A stretch of 64,000 nucleotides of DNA from Bacteroidales bacterium (GTDB taxonomy: Bacteria > Bacteroidota > Bacteroidia > Bacteroidales > F082), in NCBI GenBank assembly GCA_017394865.1, contig JAFPWT010000013.1:1-64000 (forward strand), given 5' to 3'. The notes under the pieces are model-generated. The model saw only the letters and a list, made by a program, of their open reading frames with translations, was not told the DNA's origin and ran no database searches. Made by a program: the position numbers and the translations under genes. This document shows, piece by piece, positions 31,284 through 39,588 of the stretch (positions within the stretch are counted from its first letter, which is position 1; each line of letters begins with the position of its first letter).

Positions 31284-31801
31284 GCTTGGTTGATTTTCTG
31301 GTAAAACACAGCGTCGAGAAAGCCTTCCGGGGTTTTGATCCAGTCTTTACGGAGTCCACTTTCGACGAATCCAAGATTCATAAACAGATGTTGGCTTTCC
31401 TTGTTCTGCACATCGATCAGGCAGTGTACCTGATGGACCATGACATCACGGAATAGATAGTCGAGGCACAGCGCCACGGCTTTGGTGGCATAGCCTTGGC
31501 CGCGATAGGTTTTTTCGATGAGGACGCCGATGCCGATGCGGCTGTTGACGGGGTCGAAATCAAACAGGTCGATGCTTCCGATGGGGCGGGCGACATCGTC
31601 GTGGCAGACCATCAGACGGAGTTGTCGGTTGGTCACTAGATCGCTGTTGCCCAGCAGGAACTGCTCCACTTGAAACAGTGAGACGGGACAACTGGTCTCG
31701 CTCACCCGCCAAACACTTCGATCATTCTCCCATTCGTAGATCTGACGGGCATCCTCAGGCTCAGCGATTCGTAGTGAAATTTTTCCGTCAGAAGTGAACA
31801 T
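31280..31801 (-). CDS. GNAT-family N-acetyltransferase
   Basis: A 173-residue acetyltransferase starting at MFTSDGKISLRI (31801); the upstream 36 codons of the open frame contain the promoter and are not coding. The acetyl-CoA loop is IEKTYRGQGYATKA, and the overall pattern (RIAEPEDARQIYEWEND at the N-terminus) matches the RimJ/RimL/SpeG-type group. The acceptor is unknown. Coupled to mltG. Confidence 0.85.
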   Translation of the reverse strand: MFTSDGKISLRIAEPEDARQIYEWENDRSVWRVSETSCPVSLFQVEQFLLGNSDLVTNRQLRLMVCHDDVARPIGSIDLFDFDPVNSRIGIGVLIEKTYRGQGYATKAVALCLDYLFRDVMVHQVHCLIDVQNKESQHLFMNLGFVESGLRKDWIKTPEGFLDAVFYQKINQA

Positions 31802-31842
31802 ATGGCATATTTTTTGATTATTTCTGAATGTTTTTTTCTTGA

Positions 31843-31850
31843 CAAAAATA
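31843..31850 (-). promoter_or_regulatory. -7 promoter box of the GNAT-mltG-mutase operon
   Basis: TATTTTTG on the minus strand, 41 nt before the ATG at 31801. Confidence 0.55.
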
Positions 31851-31920
31851 CACTTTTTGGTGCAATAAAGACGGAAAAAACGCATTAATGTACTAGAAAA
31901 CCGAAACAAGTTATCATAAT

Positions 31921-33309
31921 ATGTGGAAGAATAAAAAAGGGATGACCCCCATGAGGGCGGTCGTGGTTGCTGTGGCCCTATTTGTCATGGCAGTAAGTGG
32001 AAACAGTGTGTATGCACAAAACAGGCCTGACTTCGTGGATGCCGCTGAGGCTAGCGTCAACGCTGTGGTGCATATCAAGACGACGATGATCCAAAAGACT
32101 GCGGTTTACGACAATTTCTTCGGATTCTTCGATCCGTTCTTCAGCTACCCCGGGCAGACCCAGACCAGCAAGGTTGAGGCCTATGGCTCTGGCGTGGTGA
32201 TCTCACCCGACGGGTATATCGTGACGAACAACCATGTGGTGGACGGCGCCAGTAACGTGGAAGTGACCTTTAATAATAAGATGGTGCGCAAAGCTACCAT
32301 CGTGGGCACCGACCCGACGTCGGACCTCGCCCTGATCAAGGTGGATGCCTCAGGCCTCGATTATCTGGTGTTCGGCGACTCCGACAAGGTGAAGGTCGGC
32401 GAATGGGTGTTGGCGGTAGGCAATCCCTTCAACCTCACTTCGACGGTGACCGCTGGTATTGTGAGCGCCAAAGCCCGTAACATCGGCATCTTGGGTGAGG
32501 GAAGCAATGTGGAATCGTTCATTCAGACCGACGCCGCCGTCAACAGAGGCAACAGTGGTGGCGCCTTGGTGAACACCCGAGGCGAGCTGATCGGCATCAA
32601 TGCCGCCATCGCATCGCACACCGGCTCCTATGAGGGCTATTCGTTCGCCATCCCTTCCAACATCGTTCGCAAGGTGGTCGACGACCTGTTGATGTACGGT
32701 CAAACTCAACGTGCTTATATCGGGATCTATCCCCAGGAGATGGATGCATCACTGGCCGAAAAAGCCAGAATGAAAGACATCAAGGGTGTTTACGTGAAGA
32801 ATGTCACCAACGAAGGTGCCGCTCAAAAAGCCGGTATCAAGGCTGGCGATGTATTGACTAGTATCAACGGTAACGAAGTGAACACCATAACTCAACTGTT
32901 GGAAGCAGTAAACCAATACCGTCCAGGCGATAAGGTGAACGTCGACGTGGTACGCAGTGGAAAGAAACTTAGCTTCACACTTTCACTTCTCAATGAGTCC
33001 GGCTCGACCGACGTGGTCAAGAAAGGGGAGAGTTTCTTCAATTCTTCTATGGGCCTCGTGCTGCAGCCGATCTCCAAGAGTGAGATGAATAACCTGCATA
33101 TCAAAAGCGGACTTAAGATCATCGAGATCCGCCAAGGCCCCTTCCAAGGTTCAGGTGTGGAGGGATATATCATCAGTGCCATCAACGGCAAGAGCGTCTC
33201 ATCGAAGAGTGAGCTCGAGTCCGCTTTGGCCAACAACAAGACTCGTAGGGTTTATATCGAAGGAGTCTATCCGAACGGCATGAAGATGAATTTTGAGTAT
33301 TACAACTAA
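31921..33309 (+). CDS. htrA: HtrA/Deg-family periplasmic serine protease
   Basis: A 462-residue protease with signal peptide (about 1-32, SVYAQ) and trypsin-like domain holding the triad His105 (TNNHVVDG), Asp135 (DPTSDLALI) and Ser212 (NRGNSGGAL). Two PDZ regions follow (about 260-350 and 375-460). It degrades or refolds damaged envelope proteins. The gene is followed by rpoD after 22 nt, a neighbour order seen in other Bacteroidales. The start at 31921 is accepted although a later Met (residue 8 or 11) would also give a signal peptide. Confidence 0.93.
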   Translation: MWKNKKGMTPMRAVVVAVALFVMAVSGNSVYAQNRPDFVDAAEASVNAVVHIKTTMIQKTAVYDNFFGFFDPFFSYPGQTQTSKVEAYGSGVVISPDGYIVTNNHVVDGASNVEVTFNNKMVRKATIVGTDPTSDLALIKVDASGLDYLVFGDSDKVKVGEWVLAVGNPFNLTSTVTAGIVSAKARNIGILGEGSNVESFIQTDAAVNRGNSGGALVNTRGELIGINAAIASHTGSYEGYSFAIPSNIVRKVVDDLLMYGQTQRAYIGIYPQEMDASLAEKARMKDIKGVYVKNVTNEGAAQKAGIKAGDVLTSINGNEVNTITQLLEAVNQYRPGDKVNVDVVRSGKKLSFTLSLLNESGSTDVVKKGESFFNSSMGLVLQPISKSEMNNLHIKSGLKIIEIRQGPFQGSGVEGYIISAINGKSVSSKSELESALANNKTRRVYIEGVYPNGMKMNFEYYN

Positions 33310-33331
33310 AAAACAGCAATAAAAGAAGATT

Positions 33332-34198
33332 ATGAAACAACTGAAAATTTCGAAATCCATTACCAACCGCGATGCCGGCACCTTGGAGAAGTATCTCCAG
33401 GACATCGCGAAGGAGAGCCTGGTCACTCCCGAGGAGGAGGTGGAACTGGCTCAACGCATCAAAGCCGGCGACCAGCAGGCCCTCGACCGTCTGGTCAGGG
33501 CTAACCTCAGGTTTGTCGTCTCTGTGGCCAAACAGTACCAAAACCAAGGACTGTCGCTGCAGGACCTGATCAACGAAGGCAACGTGGGTCTCATCAAGGC
33601 GGCACAACGTTTCGACGAGACCCGCGGCTTCAAGTTCATCTCCTATGCCGTGTGGTGGATCCGTCAGTCCATCCTTCAGGCGGTGGCTGAACAGGCCCGT
33701 ACCATCCGTTTGCCCCTTAACCAGGTGGGCGCCGTGAGCAAGCTGAAGAAGACTGCTGCCATGCTCGAACAGGAGTATCAGCGCAAGCCTTCCACCGCTG
33801 AGCTGGCCAAGGAACTCGATATGTCCGAAGCCAAGGTGCAAAGCCTGTTGGGTATGAACCTGCGTCAGATCTCGACCGACGCCCCTCTCGATGAGGACGA
33901 CGAAGGCAGCTTCCTCGATGTGTATGTCGACCAGGAGTCTTCCGCCACCGACGAGGCCGTGGAGAACGAGTCGAACAACACTGCCATCCAGCGCTCCCTG
34001 AAGGCACTCTCCGACAAGGAACGCCAAGTGCTCTCCATGTACTATGGCATCGGCACCGCCCGCGAATATTCGCTCGACGAAATCGCCCTCGCCATGGGTA
34101 TCTCACGCGAAAGGACCAGACAGATCAGGGATCGCGCCCTGAAACGCCTGAAATCCAATCCCGATACCTCTCTGTATCAGATGTATATGAACCAGTAA
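33332..34198 (+). CDS. rpoD: Primary RNA polymerase sigma factor
   Basis: A 288-residue sigma-70 factor lacking the long region 1.1 and the non-conserved insert, as is usual for the primary sigma of Bacteroidetes. Region 1.2 is at about 18-50, region 2 at about 60-130 (LINEGNVGLIKAAQRFDETRG, FKFISYAVWWIRQSI), region 3 at 135-200 and region 4 at 225-285 ending GISRERTRQIRDRALKRLK. It recognises the TTTG/TAnnTTTG promoters seen throughout this window. Confidence 0.95.
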   Translation: MKQLKISKSITNRDAGTLEKYLQDIAKESLVTPEEEVELAQRIKAGDQQALDRLVRANLRFVVSVAKQYQNQGLSLQDLINEGNVGLIKAAQRFDETRGFKFISYAVWWIRQSILQAVAEQARTIRLPLNQVGAVSKLKKTAAMLEQEYQRKPSTAELAKELDMSEAKVQSLLGMNLRQISTDAPLDEDDEGSFLDVYVDQESSATDEAVENESNNTAIQRSLKALSDKERQVLSMYYGIGTAREYSLDEIALAMGISRERTRQIRDRALKRLKSNPDTSLYQMYMNQ

Positions 34199-34218
34199 TC
34201 AAAAAAGATCCCGTTTTA

Positions 34219-34250
34219 TTTGCTTTTTTATCATAGGTGTCGTACATTTG
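34219..34250 (+). promoter_or_regulatory. Full Bacteroidetes promoter of the polysaccharide genes
   Basis: TTTG at 34219-34222, 20-nt spacer and TACATTTG at 34243-34250, giving a leader of about 28 nt before the ATG at 34285. Confidence 0.65.
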
Positions 34251-34284
34251 CAGGTTATTTGTCTCTAAGCAACAATAGACCTCT

Positions 34285-36291
34285 ATGAACGATACAGAAA
34301 AAAGAAACTGGATTTCAAGATTATTTGGTGGCTTTTTCAACAAAAGGGTGCTGCCTTATTGGTGCATCCTTTTGCTTGATACGCTGATTGTTTTCTTCTC
34401 ATGCATCTTTTGCTATTGGGTAGAGAAACGATCAGTGGTGTTGCTTACCCTTCTTGACAATGTGCTTGTCACCTCGGCATTCTATGCCTTGCTGAGTTGG
34501 ATCGGTGCTAGAATTTTCAGAACCTATTCCGGAGTAGTGCGTTACTCCAGTTTAGTTGACCTGATGAAGGTTGCTTTTGCCAATCTGGTGACAATGGTAT
34601 TAGCGCTGATTAGCTATTATTTGCTAAATTGGCAAGACGTCAAGATGCTTAGCGCTCTATCGCCCATTGCTATCGTGGCCTCGTTTGTGATCGCTACCAT
34701 GCTGATGTGGGCCATGCGACTCTTGGTGAGAACGGTTTATGAACAAACGCAAGTCCAGTCGAAGAAGACCAGAGTGCTTATTTACGGAGCTTTGACAGGT
34801 GGTGTGGGTATCGCTAAAAACATCCGTAGCCAGAAACCCGCCCAGTATGAATTGTGTGGCTTTATCTCGCACGAGCATCGTATCCGTAAAATGAGCCTCA
34901 TGGGGGTGGATATCTTCAATCCCGATGATGACATTGCCGCTATTGTCAAGAGACTCCGTATTGAAGCTGTGTTGGTGAGCCCCCTCCGTGTGGATGACTT
35001 CCGTAATAACCAGAAAATACAGGATATCTTGATCGGTGCCGGTTGCAAGATTTTGATGGCACAATTGGAAAAAGAGGCTAGTGTGAAGAATGGCGAACTG
35101 GAAGAGGGTGCCGAGAAGGATATGCAGCTGAAAGAGGTGAGTGTGGAAGACCTGCTGCCTCGTCAGCAAATCAAGGTAGACCTGAAGTCGGTGGAAGACC
35201 AACTGAAGGGGAAACGCGTACTGATCACAGGTTCAGCCGGTTCCATCGGTGCTGAGATCGTGCGTCAGGTGGCTGCTTTCCATCCTGCCAAGATGATGCT
35301 CATCGACCAGGCTGAGACTCCGCAACACGATATCCGCCTGATGATGGCCAACGAATTTCCCGATGTGCCCTGCGAGGTCGTGGTGACCAGTATCAGCCGT
35401 CGTACCCGCATGGAAAGCGTGTTCCGCACCTTCCAACCTGAATATGTGTTCCACGCTGCAGCATACAAGCATGTGCCGATGATGGAGGACAACCCCAGCG
35501 AAGCTGTGATGAACAACATCTATGGTACCAAGGTGATCGCCGATATGGCTGTGCAATTTGGAGCCAAGAAGTTCGTGATGATCTCCACCGACAAGGCGGT
35601 AAATCCCACCAACGTGATGGGCTGCTCGAAACGTATCTGTGAGATCTATGTGCAGAGCCTCGACCGCAAGTTGAAGCTGGAAGCTCTTGAAAAACAGCAC
35701 CAGACAGGCGAAAAAGTGGAATACACCCAGTTCGTCACCACGCGATTCGGCAACGTGCTTGGATCCAATGGCTCGGTGATACCGCTGTTTAGGGAACAGA
35801 TCAAAAAAGGCGGTCCCGTCACTGTTACCGACGAGCGCATCGTCCGTTTCTTCATGCTTATTCCCGAGGCTTGCAAACTGGTGCTCGAAGCTGGTACCAA
35901 AGGCAACGGCGGCGAGATCTTCGTATTCGATATGGGAGAGCCTGTGAAGATCGCCGACCTGGCCAAGCGTATGATTGCCCTTTCGCATGCTCAAAACGTT
36001 GAAATCAAATACACAGGCCTCCGCGAAGGCGAGAAACTCTACGAAGAGGTGCTCAACGAGTTGGAAGGCACCAAGCCTACCTTCCACGAGAAAATCCGTA
36101 TCGCCCAGGTGCGTGAATACGATTACGACGATGTGAGTCGTGAGATTGACGACTTGGTGGAAATTTGTAAACTGTTCGACAACATGAACACCGTGCGCAA
36201 GATGAAACAGATTGTGCCGGAATATAAGAGTAACAACTCGGTTTACGAAGTTTTGGATGCCGAAATAGGGGGGGGGGGGCTGTTTAAGTAA
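34285..36291 (+). CDS. Membrane-bound nucleotide-sugar 4,6-dehydratase (CapD/PglF/WbpM family)
   Basis: A 668-residue protein: four membrane helices in 25-145, a CoA-binding-like Rossmann region about 160-265, and an extended SDR domain about 305-600 with VLITGSAGSIGAEIVRQ near residue 311 and the YKHVPMMEDNP motif. This is the PglF/WbpM architecture that makes 4-keto-6-deoxy UDP-HexNAc for capsule or O-antigen. The catalytic Tyr is replaced by Met in this subfamily, as expected. It is followed by an initiating sugar transferase. Odd: the last codons contain twelve G in a row (36268-36279), a slippage-prone tract. Confidence 0.92.
   Translation: MNDTEKRNWISRLFGGFFNKRVLPYWCILLLDTLIVFFSCIFCYWVEKRSVVLLTLLDNVLVTSAFYALLSWIGARIFRTYSGVVRYSSLVDLMKVAFANLVTMVLALISYYLLNWQDVKMLSALSPIAIVASFVIATMLMWAMRLLVRTVYEQTQVQSKKTRVLIYGALTGGVGIAKNIRSQKPAQYELCGFISHEHRIRKMSLMGVDIFNPDDDIAAIVKRLRIEAVLVSPLRVDDFRNNQKIQDILIGAGCKILMAQLEKEASVKNGELEEGAEKDMQLKEVSVEDLLPRQQIKVDLKSVEDQLKGKRVLITGSAGSIGAEIVRQVAAFHPAKMMLIDQAETPQHDIRLMMANEFPDVPCEVVVTSISRRTRMESVFRTFQPEYVFHAAAYKHVPMMEDNPSEAVMNNIYGTKVIADMAVQFGAKKFVMISTDKAVNPTNVMGCSKRICEIYVQSLDRKLKLEALEKQHQTGEKVEYTQFVTTRFGNVLGSNGSVIPLFREQIKKGGPVTVTDERIVRFFMLIPEACKLVLEAGTKGNGGEIFVFDMGEPVKIADLAKRMIALSHAQNVEIKYTGLREGEKLYEEVLNELEGTKPTFHEKIRIAQVREYDYDDVSREIDDLVEICKLFDNMNTVRKMKQIVPEYKSNNSVYEVLDAEIGGGGLFK
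36268..36279 (+). repeat. Poly-G tract of 12 at the 3' end of the dehydratase gene
   Basis: Twelve consecutive G encode Gly-Gly-Gly-Gly just before the C-terminal LFK. Gain or loss of one G would replace the last residues and move the stop by at most a few codons. Confidence 0.9.
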
Positions 36292-36317
36292 TTGATTTTC
36301 ATATATTTTACGCTTAA

Positions 36318-36941
36318 ATGAAGCTCTTGAAGTTTGTTTTTGACCGTACCGTAGCTTTTATGGGTCTGCTGGTGCTGGCACTTCCCATGGCAGTTATCGC
36401 CGTATTGGTAAAGGTAAGCATGCCTGGCGGACCGGTGCTCTATCGTCAGACTAGAGTAGGAAAGGATGGGAAACTCTTCAAGATTCATAAGTTCCGCACC
36501 ATGACCAATGATGAGGAACTCTCCAATATCGCCTATCCTAATAGGGCGAGGGTAACTCCTTTTGGTGCCAAGCTCCGCCGCCATAAGATCGACGAGCTAC
36601 CTGAGCTGTGGGATGTTCTCATCGGGAAGATGAGCTTTGTGGGTCCGCGTCCTGATGTACCGGGTTATGCCGATAAGCTACAGGGCGACGATCGTGTGGT
36701 GCTGAAGATGCGCCCAGGGATTACGGGACCCGCCACATTGAAATACCGCGATGAGGAGCACCTCATCGAAGCCTATGTGAAACAAGCCAAAGCTGACGGC
36801 GATGCGCGATCCGAGGACGAGATTGCCAGGTGGTACAATGACGAGGTGATCTATCCCGACAAAGTGCGTATCAATGTCGACTATTACCATAAATATTCTT
36901 TTTTCAACGATATCAAAATCATTTTTCAGACGCTGACATAG
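36318..36941 (+). CDS. Polyprenyl-phosphate sugar-1-phosphate transferase
   Basis: A 207-residue enzyme of the bacterial sugar transferase family (PglC/WcaJ C-terminal type). One N-terminal membrane-entering helix (8-32) is followed by the catalytic core: LFKIHKFRTM, KLRRHKIDELPELWDVL and MSFVGPRPDVPGY. It starts a polysaccharide or glycan by loading the first sugar onto undecaprenyl phosphate, using the product of the upstream dehydratase pathway. 26-nt gap from the dehydratase; 1-nt gap to fakA. Confidence 0.93.
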   Translation: MKLLKFVFDRTVAFMGLLVLALPMAVIAVLVKVSMPGGPVLYRQTRVGKDGKLFKIHKFRTMTNDEELSNIAYPNRARVTPFGAKLRRHKIDELPELWDVLIGKMSFVGPRPDVPGYADKLQGDDRVVLKMRPGITGPATLKYRDEEHLIEAYVKQAKADGDARSEDEIARWYNDEVIYPDKVRINVDYYHKYSFFNDIKIIFQTLT

Positions 36942-36942
36942 T

Positions 36943-38622
36943 ATGGGACATTTGATTGAAATAGACAGTCTGACCTTCTCCGCCATGCTCCGACAAGGGA
37001 CTGTGGCCTTAGGAAAGGAGAAGGGTGTAATCAACGATTTGAATGTTTTTCCTATCCCCGACGGGGATACAGGTGACAATATGTATATGACCATGAAGGC
37101 CGGAGTGAGCGCAGCTAGCGAGGCCAACCCCATGGGCACTGCATATCTCCCGGTGGGAGATACGCTAGGTGCCCATGGGGTTGCCTCGCTAGCATCCGCA
37201 GCGTCATCTGGCATGCTACTGGGTGCCCGTGGCAACTCGGGAGTTATCTTGAGCCGTATCTTCGCAGGCCTTGCTAAAGGGTTGAAAGACGTGGCTGTGG
37301 CCGACACCAAAACGTTTGACCATGCCATGCACGCTGCCGTCGACGAAGCCTACAAAGCCGTTCCTGTCCCAGTGGAAGGCACCATGATCACGGTGATGCG
37401 CGAAGGCGTAGCTGGGGCCGACGCTTCTGGTGACATGAACCACTATTTTGAGACCTTGCTTGAAGCCATGCAGACCTCGCTTGACCATACTCCAGAGCTT
37501 CTTCAGGTGCTGAAGGATGCCGGTGTGGTCGACAGCGGCGGGGCAGGGGTGCTCTGTGTTTTCCGTGGGATGAACGACGCCCTCTGTGGTCGTATTACCG
37601 ATGAAGAACTGTTGCCATCCAAGGTAGAAACACCTACTGTGGACCTCAATAAATTTAACGAGAACAGTACGCTTGAATTTGGCTATTGCACAGAGTTCCT
37701 GCTACGGCTGTTGCGCGCTAAGGTGGACTTGGAAACCTTCGACGAACAGGTGATCATCGATTACCTGAATCGCGTTGGTGAGTCGGTGGTGGCCTTCCGT
37801 GAAGGCACTATCGTGAAAGTGCACGTGCATACCTATACACCTGGAGTCATCCTGAATGAAATGCAGAAATACGGCGAGTTCCTGACCATCAAAATTGAAA
37901 ACATGGCGCTTCAACATCATCAGGAAACTAACCAAAACAATGCTTCATTCAAAAAGCCCAAGCAGAAATATGGAGTTGTTACCGTTGCTTCGGGACAAGG
38001 CCTGATGGATGCTTTCCGTGAGATTGGTGCCGACGAGGTGATTGCCGGCGGACAAACCATGAATCCCTCTACACAGGATTTTATAGAAGCCTTCAGACGC
38101 ATTAATGCACAGCATATTCTAGTATTCCCTAATAACTCCAACATTAAGATGGCTGCCGAGCAGGCCGCTGGACTCTATACTGAGTCCGATGTGCGTGTGA
38201 TGCCCTCTGCTTCGATAGGCGAAGGCTATTTTGGCATTGGCTCCATTGATCGCGATTGCGCTAATGTGGAAGAGGTGATCGAGAGTGTCACCGAGGCCAT
38301 GCAAACGACAGTTTCGGGTATGGTCTCCACCGCCATCCGTGATGCGGAAGGGGAGGTGAGTGTGCATACGGGCGACTTTGTGGGCTACAGTGGCAAGCAG
38401 ATCCTCAGCGACAGCCCCTTGCGCAAGGAGGCAGCCATGGAACTCTTACGGAGACTGAACATCGGATCACGTGACGTGATGATCGTCTTTTATGGCAACG
38501 ATGTACCTGCCGAAGAAGCGGATGCTTTAATTACCGAATTGCAGAATAATTATAAAAACATTGAAATAATAAATATTTGCGGCTTACAGCCGGTTTATGA
38601 CTATATTTTTGCCTTATGTTAG
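36943..38622 (+). CDS. fakA: DAK2-domain fatty acid kinase, large subunit
   Basis: A 559-residue protein: DAK2 kinase domain (about 10-200) with VFPIPDGDTGDNMYMTM (metal-binding aspartates) and MLLGARGNSGVILS, then the long FakA-type C-terminal region (about 235-559) with VFPNNSNIKMAAEQAA. It phosphorylates fatty acids presented by FakB. The next gene, a DegV/FakB protein, overlaps it by 7 nt, which confirms the assignment. Odd: residues about 58-84 (ASEANPMGTAYLP...GVASLA) are encoded by an 80-bp palindromic element at 37114-37193, in a linker position where relatives vary. Confidence 0.9.
   Translation: MGHLIEIDSLTFSAMLRQGTVALGKEKGVINDLNVFPIPDGDTGDNMYMTMKAGVSAASEANPMGTAYLPVGDTLGAHGVASLASAASSGMLLGARGNSGVILSRIFAGLAKGLKDVAVADTKTFDHAMHAAVDEAYKAVPVPVEGTMITVMREGVAGADASGDMNHYFETLLEAMQTSLDHTPELLQVLKDAGVVDSGGAGVLCVFRGMNDALCGRITDEELLPSKVETPTVDLNKFNENSTLEFGYCTEFLLRLLRAKVDLETFDEQVIIDYLNRVGESVVAFREGTIVKVHVHTYTPGVILNEMQKYGEFLTIKIENMALQHHQETNQNNASFKKPKQKYGVVTVASGQGLMDAFREIGADEVIAGGQTMNPSTQDFIEAFRRINAQHILVFPNNSNIKMAAEQAAGLYTESDVRVMPSASIGEGYFGIGSIDRDCANVEEVIESVTEAMQTTVSGMVSTAIRDAEGEVSVHTGDFVGYSGKQILSDSPLRKEAAMELLRRLNIGSRDVMIVFYGNDVPAEEADALITELQNNYKNIEIINICGLQPVYDYIFALC
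37114..37193. repeat. Palindromic element, copy A (inside fakA)
   Basis: Left arm 37114-37139 and right arm 37169-37193 are reverse complements over 25 bp with a single inserted C on the left. The apex 37140-37168 reads TGCATATCTCC, CGGTG, GGAGATACGCTAG and contains an 8-bp inner stem. The apex is shared with copy B at 39493-39569 except for its loop, whereas the arms differ. It is translated in frame. Confidence 0.85.
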
Positions 38623-39485
38623 TATTTTTCAGTGACACCGATTGCGACATCACTCCCAAGGAGTGTGCCGAGTATGGCATCAAAATGATTAGCATGCCGT
38701 ACACCGTGGGTGATAAAGTGATTTACCCTTACATTGATTTTCAGGAATTCGACTCGCACAGCTTCTATGACATGCTGCGTGCTGGCACCATGCCCACCAC
38801 CAGCGCCATGAGTGAGGAAGCCTACATCCAATACTTTGAGCCCGAGTTTCAGGCTGGTAACGATATTCTCTATGTGCATTTTTCCTCAGGGACCTCGAAT
38901 ACTTTCGCCATTATGAGTCAGGCCGTGGCCAAGCTGAAGGAGAAGTATCCCGAGAGGATGTTCTATGAAGTTGATACCTTGGGCATCACAGCGCTTTCCT
39001 ATAATGTGGTGCTCGAATGCGCCGAGATGTATAAAGCTGGTAAGACCGCTGAAGAGATCGTGGAATGGGCCAAGGTGGAAGTGCCGAAGTTCCCAATGTA
39101 TTTCTTCGCTGACGACTTGAGGTTCTTCCGCCGCAGCGGTCGTGTGAGCGGATTGGCGGCCACGATGGGCGGCCTCATCGGCATCCGTCCCATTATCTAC
39201 TTGAACGACGAGGGTAAGATGGTCTCCATCGGCAAGGAGAAAGGCCGTAGCAAGGCTATCGCCCGACTGGTGCAGTATGTGGAGGAACTCGGCGAGGACG
39301 TGAAAGCCCACCGTGTGGTGATCGGTCATAGCGATTGTCCAGAGATCGCTGCCGAAGCCGAAACCTTGTTGAAAGAGAAATTCGGCGCTGATCTCAATGT
39401 GATTACAGTGGTGGTGAATCCTACGATCGGTAGCCACTGCGGTCCCAACGGCGTCGGTATCTGCTTCCACGCCAAACATAGGTAG
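38616..39485 (+). CDS. fakB: DegV-family fatty-acid-binding protein
   Basis: A 289-residue cytosolic protein of the DegV/FakB family that holds a fatty acid during phosphorylation by FakA. SSGTSNTF at about 90-97 binds the carboxylate, and RRSGRVSG and SHCGPNGVGICF near the C-terminus are typical. Overlaps fakA by 7 nt and lies upstream of GNAT-like and ACP genes, so acyl phosphate formed here can enter phospholipid synthesis through PlsX. The stop is followed 7 nt later by palindromic element copy B. Confidence 0.93.
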   Translation: MLVFFSDTDCDITPKECAEYGIKMISMPYTVGDKVIYPYIDFQEFDSHSFYDMLRAGTMPTTSAMSEEAYIQYFEPEFQAGNDILYVHFSSGTSNTFAIMSQAVAKLKEKYPERMFYEVDTLGITALSYNVVLECAEMYKAGKTAEEIVEWAKVEVPKFPMYFFADDLRFFRRSGRVSGLAATMGGLIGIRPIIYLNDEGKMVSIGKEKGRSKAIARLVQYVEELGEDVKAHRVVIGHSDCPEIAAEAETLLKEKFGADLNVITVVVNPTIGSHCGPNGVGICFHAKHR

Positions 39486-39492
39486 AACGGGA

Positions 39493-39569
39493 TCGAGCCA
39501 GTGTACCCCCTGAGGCGCTGCATATCTCCTTCGGAGATACGCTAGGCGCCTCAGGGGGTACACTGGCTC
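39493..39569. repeat. Palindromic element, copy B (between fakB and the GNAT-like gene)
   Basis: Left arm 39493-39517 and right arm 39545-39569 are perfect 25-bp reverse complements. The apex 39518-39544 reads TGCATATCTCC, TTC, GGAGATACGCTAG, matching copy A except in the loop. It begins 7 nt after the fakB stop and could act as a transcript-stabilising hairpin; there is no T-run, so it is not a standard terminator. Confidence 0.9.
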
Positions 39570-39588
39570 GTAACAAATATAAGCGACT

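Noticed and set aside
33182-34027. Minus-strand open frame of 281 codons opposite rpoD
   Set aside because: Shadow of a strongly conserved sigma factor; His/Leu/Gly-rich nonsense composition.
35233-36087. Minus-strand open frame of 284 codons opposite the capsule dehydratase
   Set aside because: Antisense shadow; no domain, no promoter, and the plus strand is a recognisable SDR enzyme.
37114-37193. Palindrome in fakA as a transcription terminator or attenuator
   Set aside because: It is internal to an uninterrupted reading frame and has no T-run on either side.
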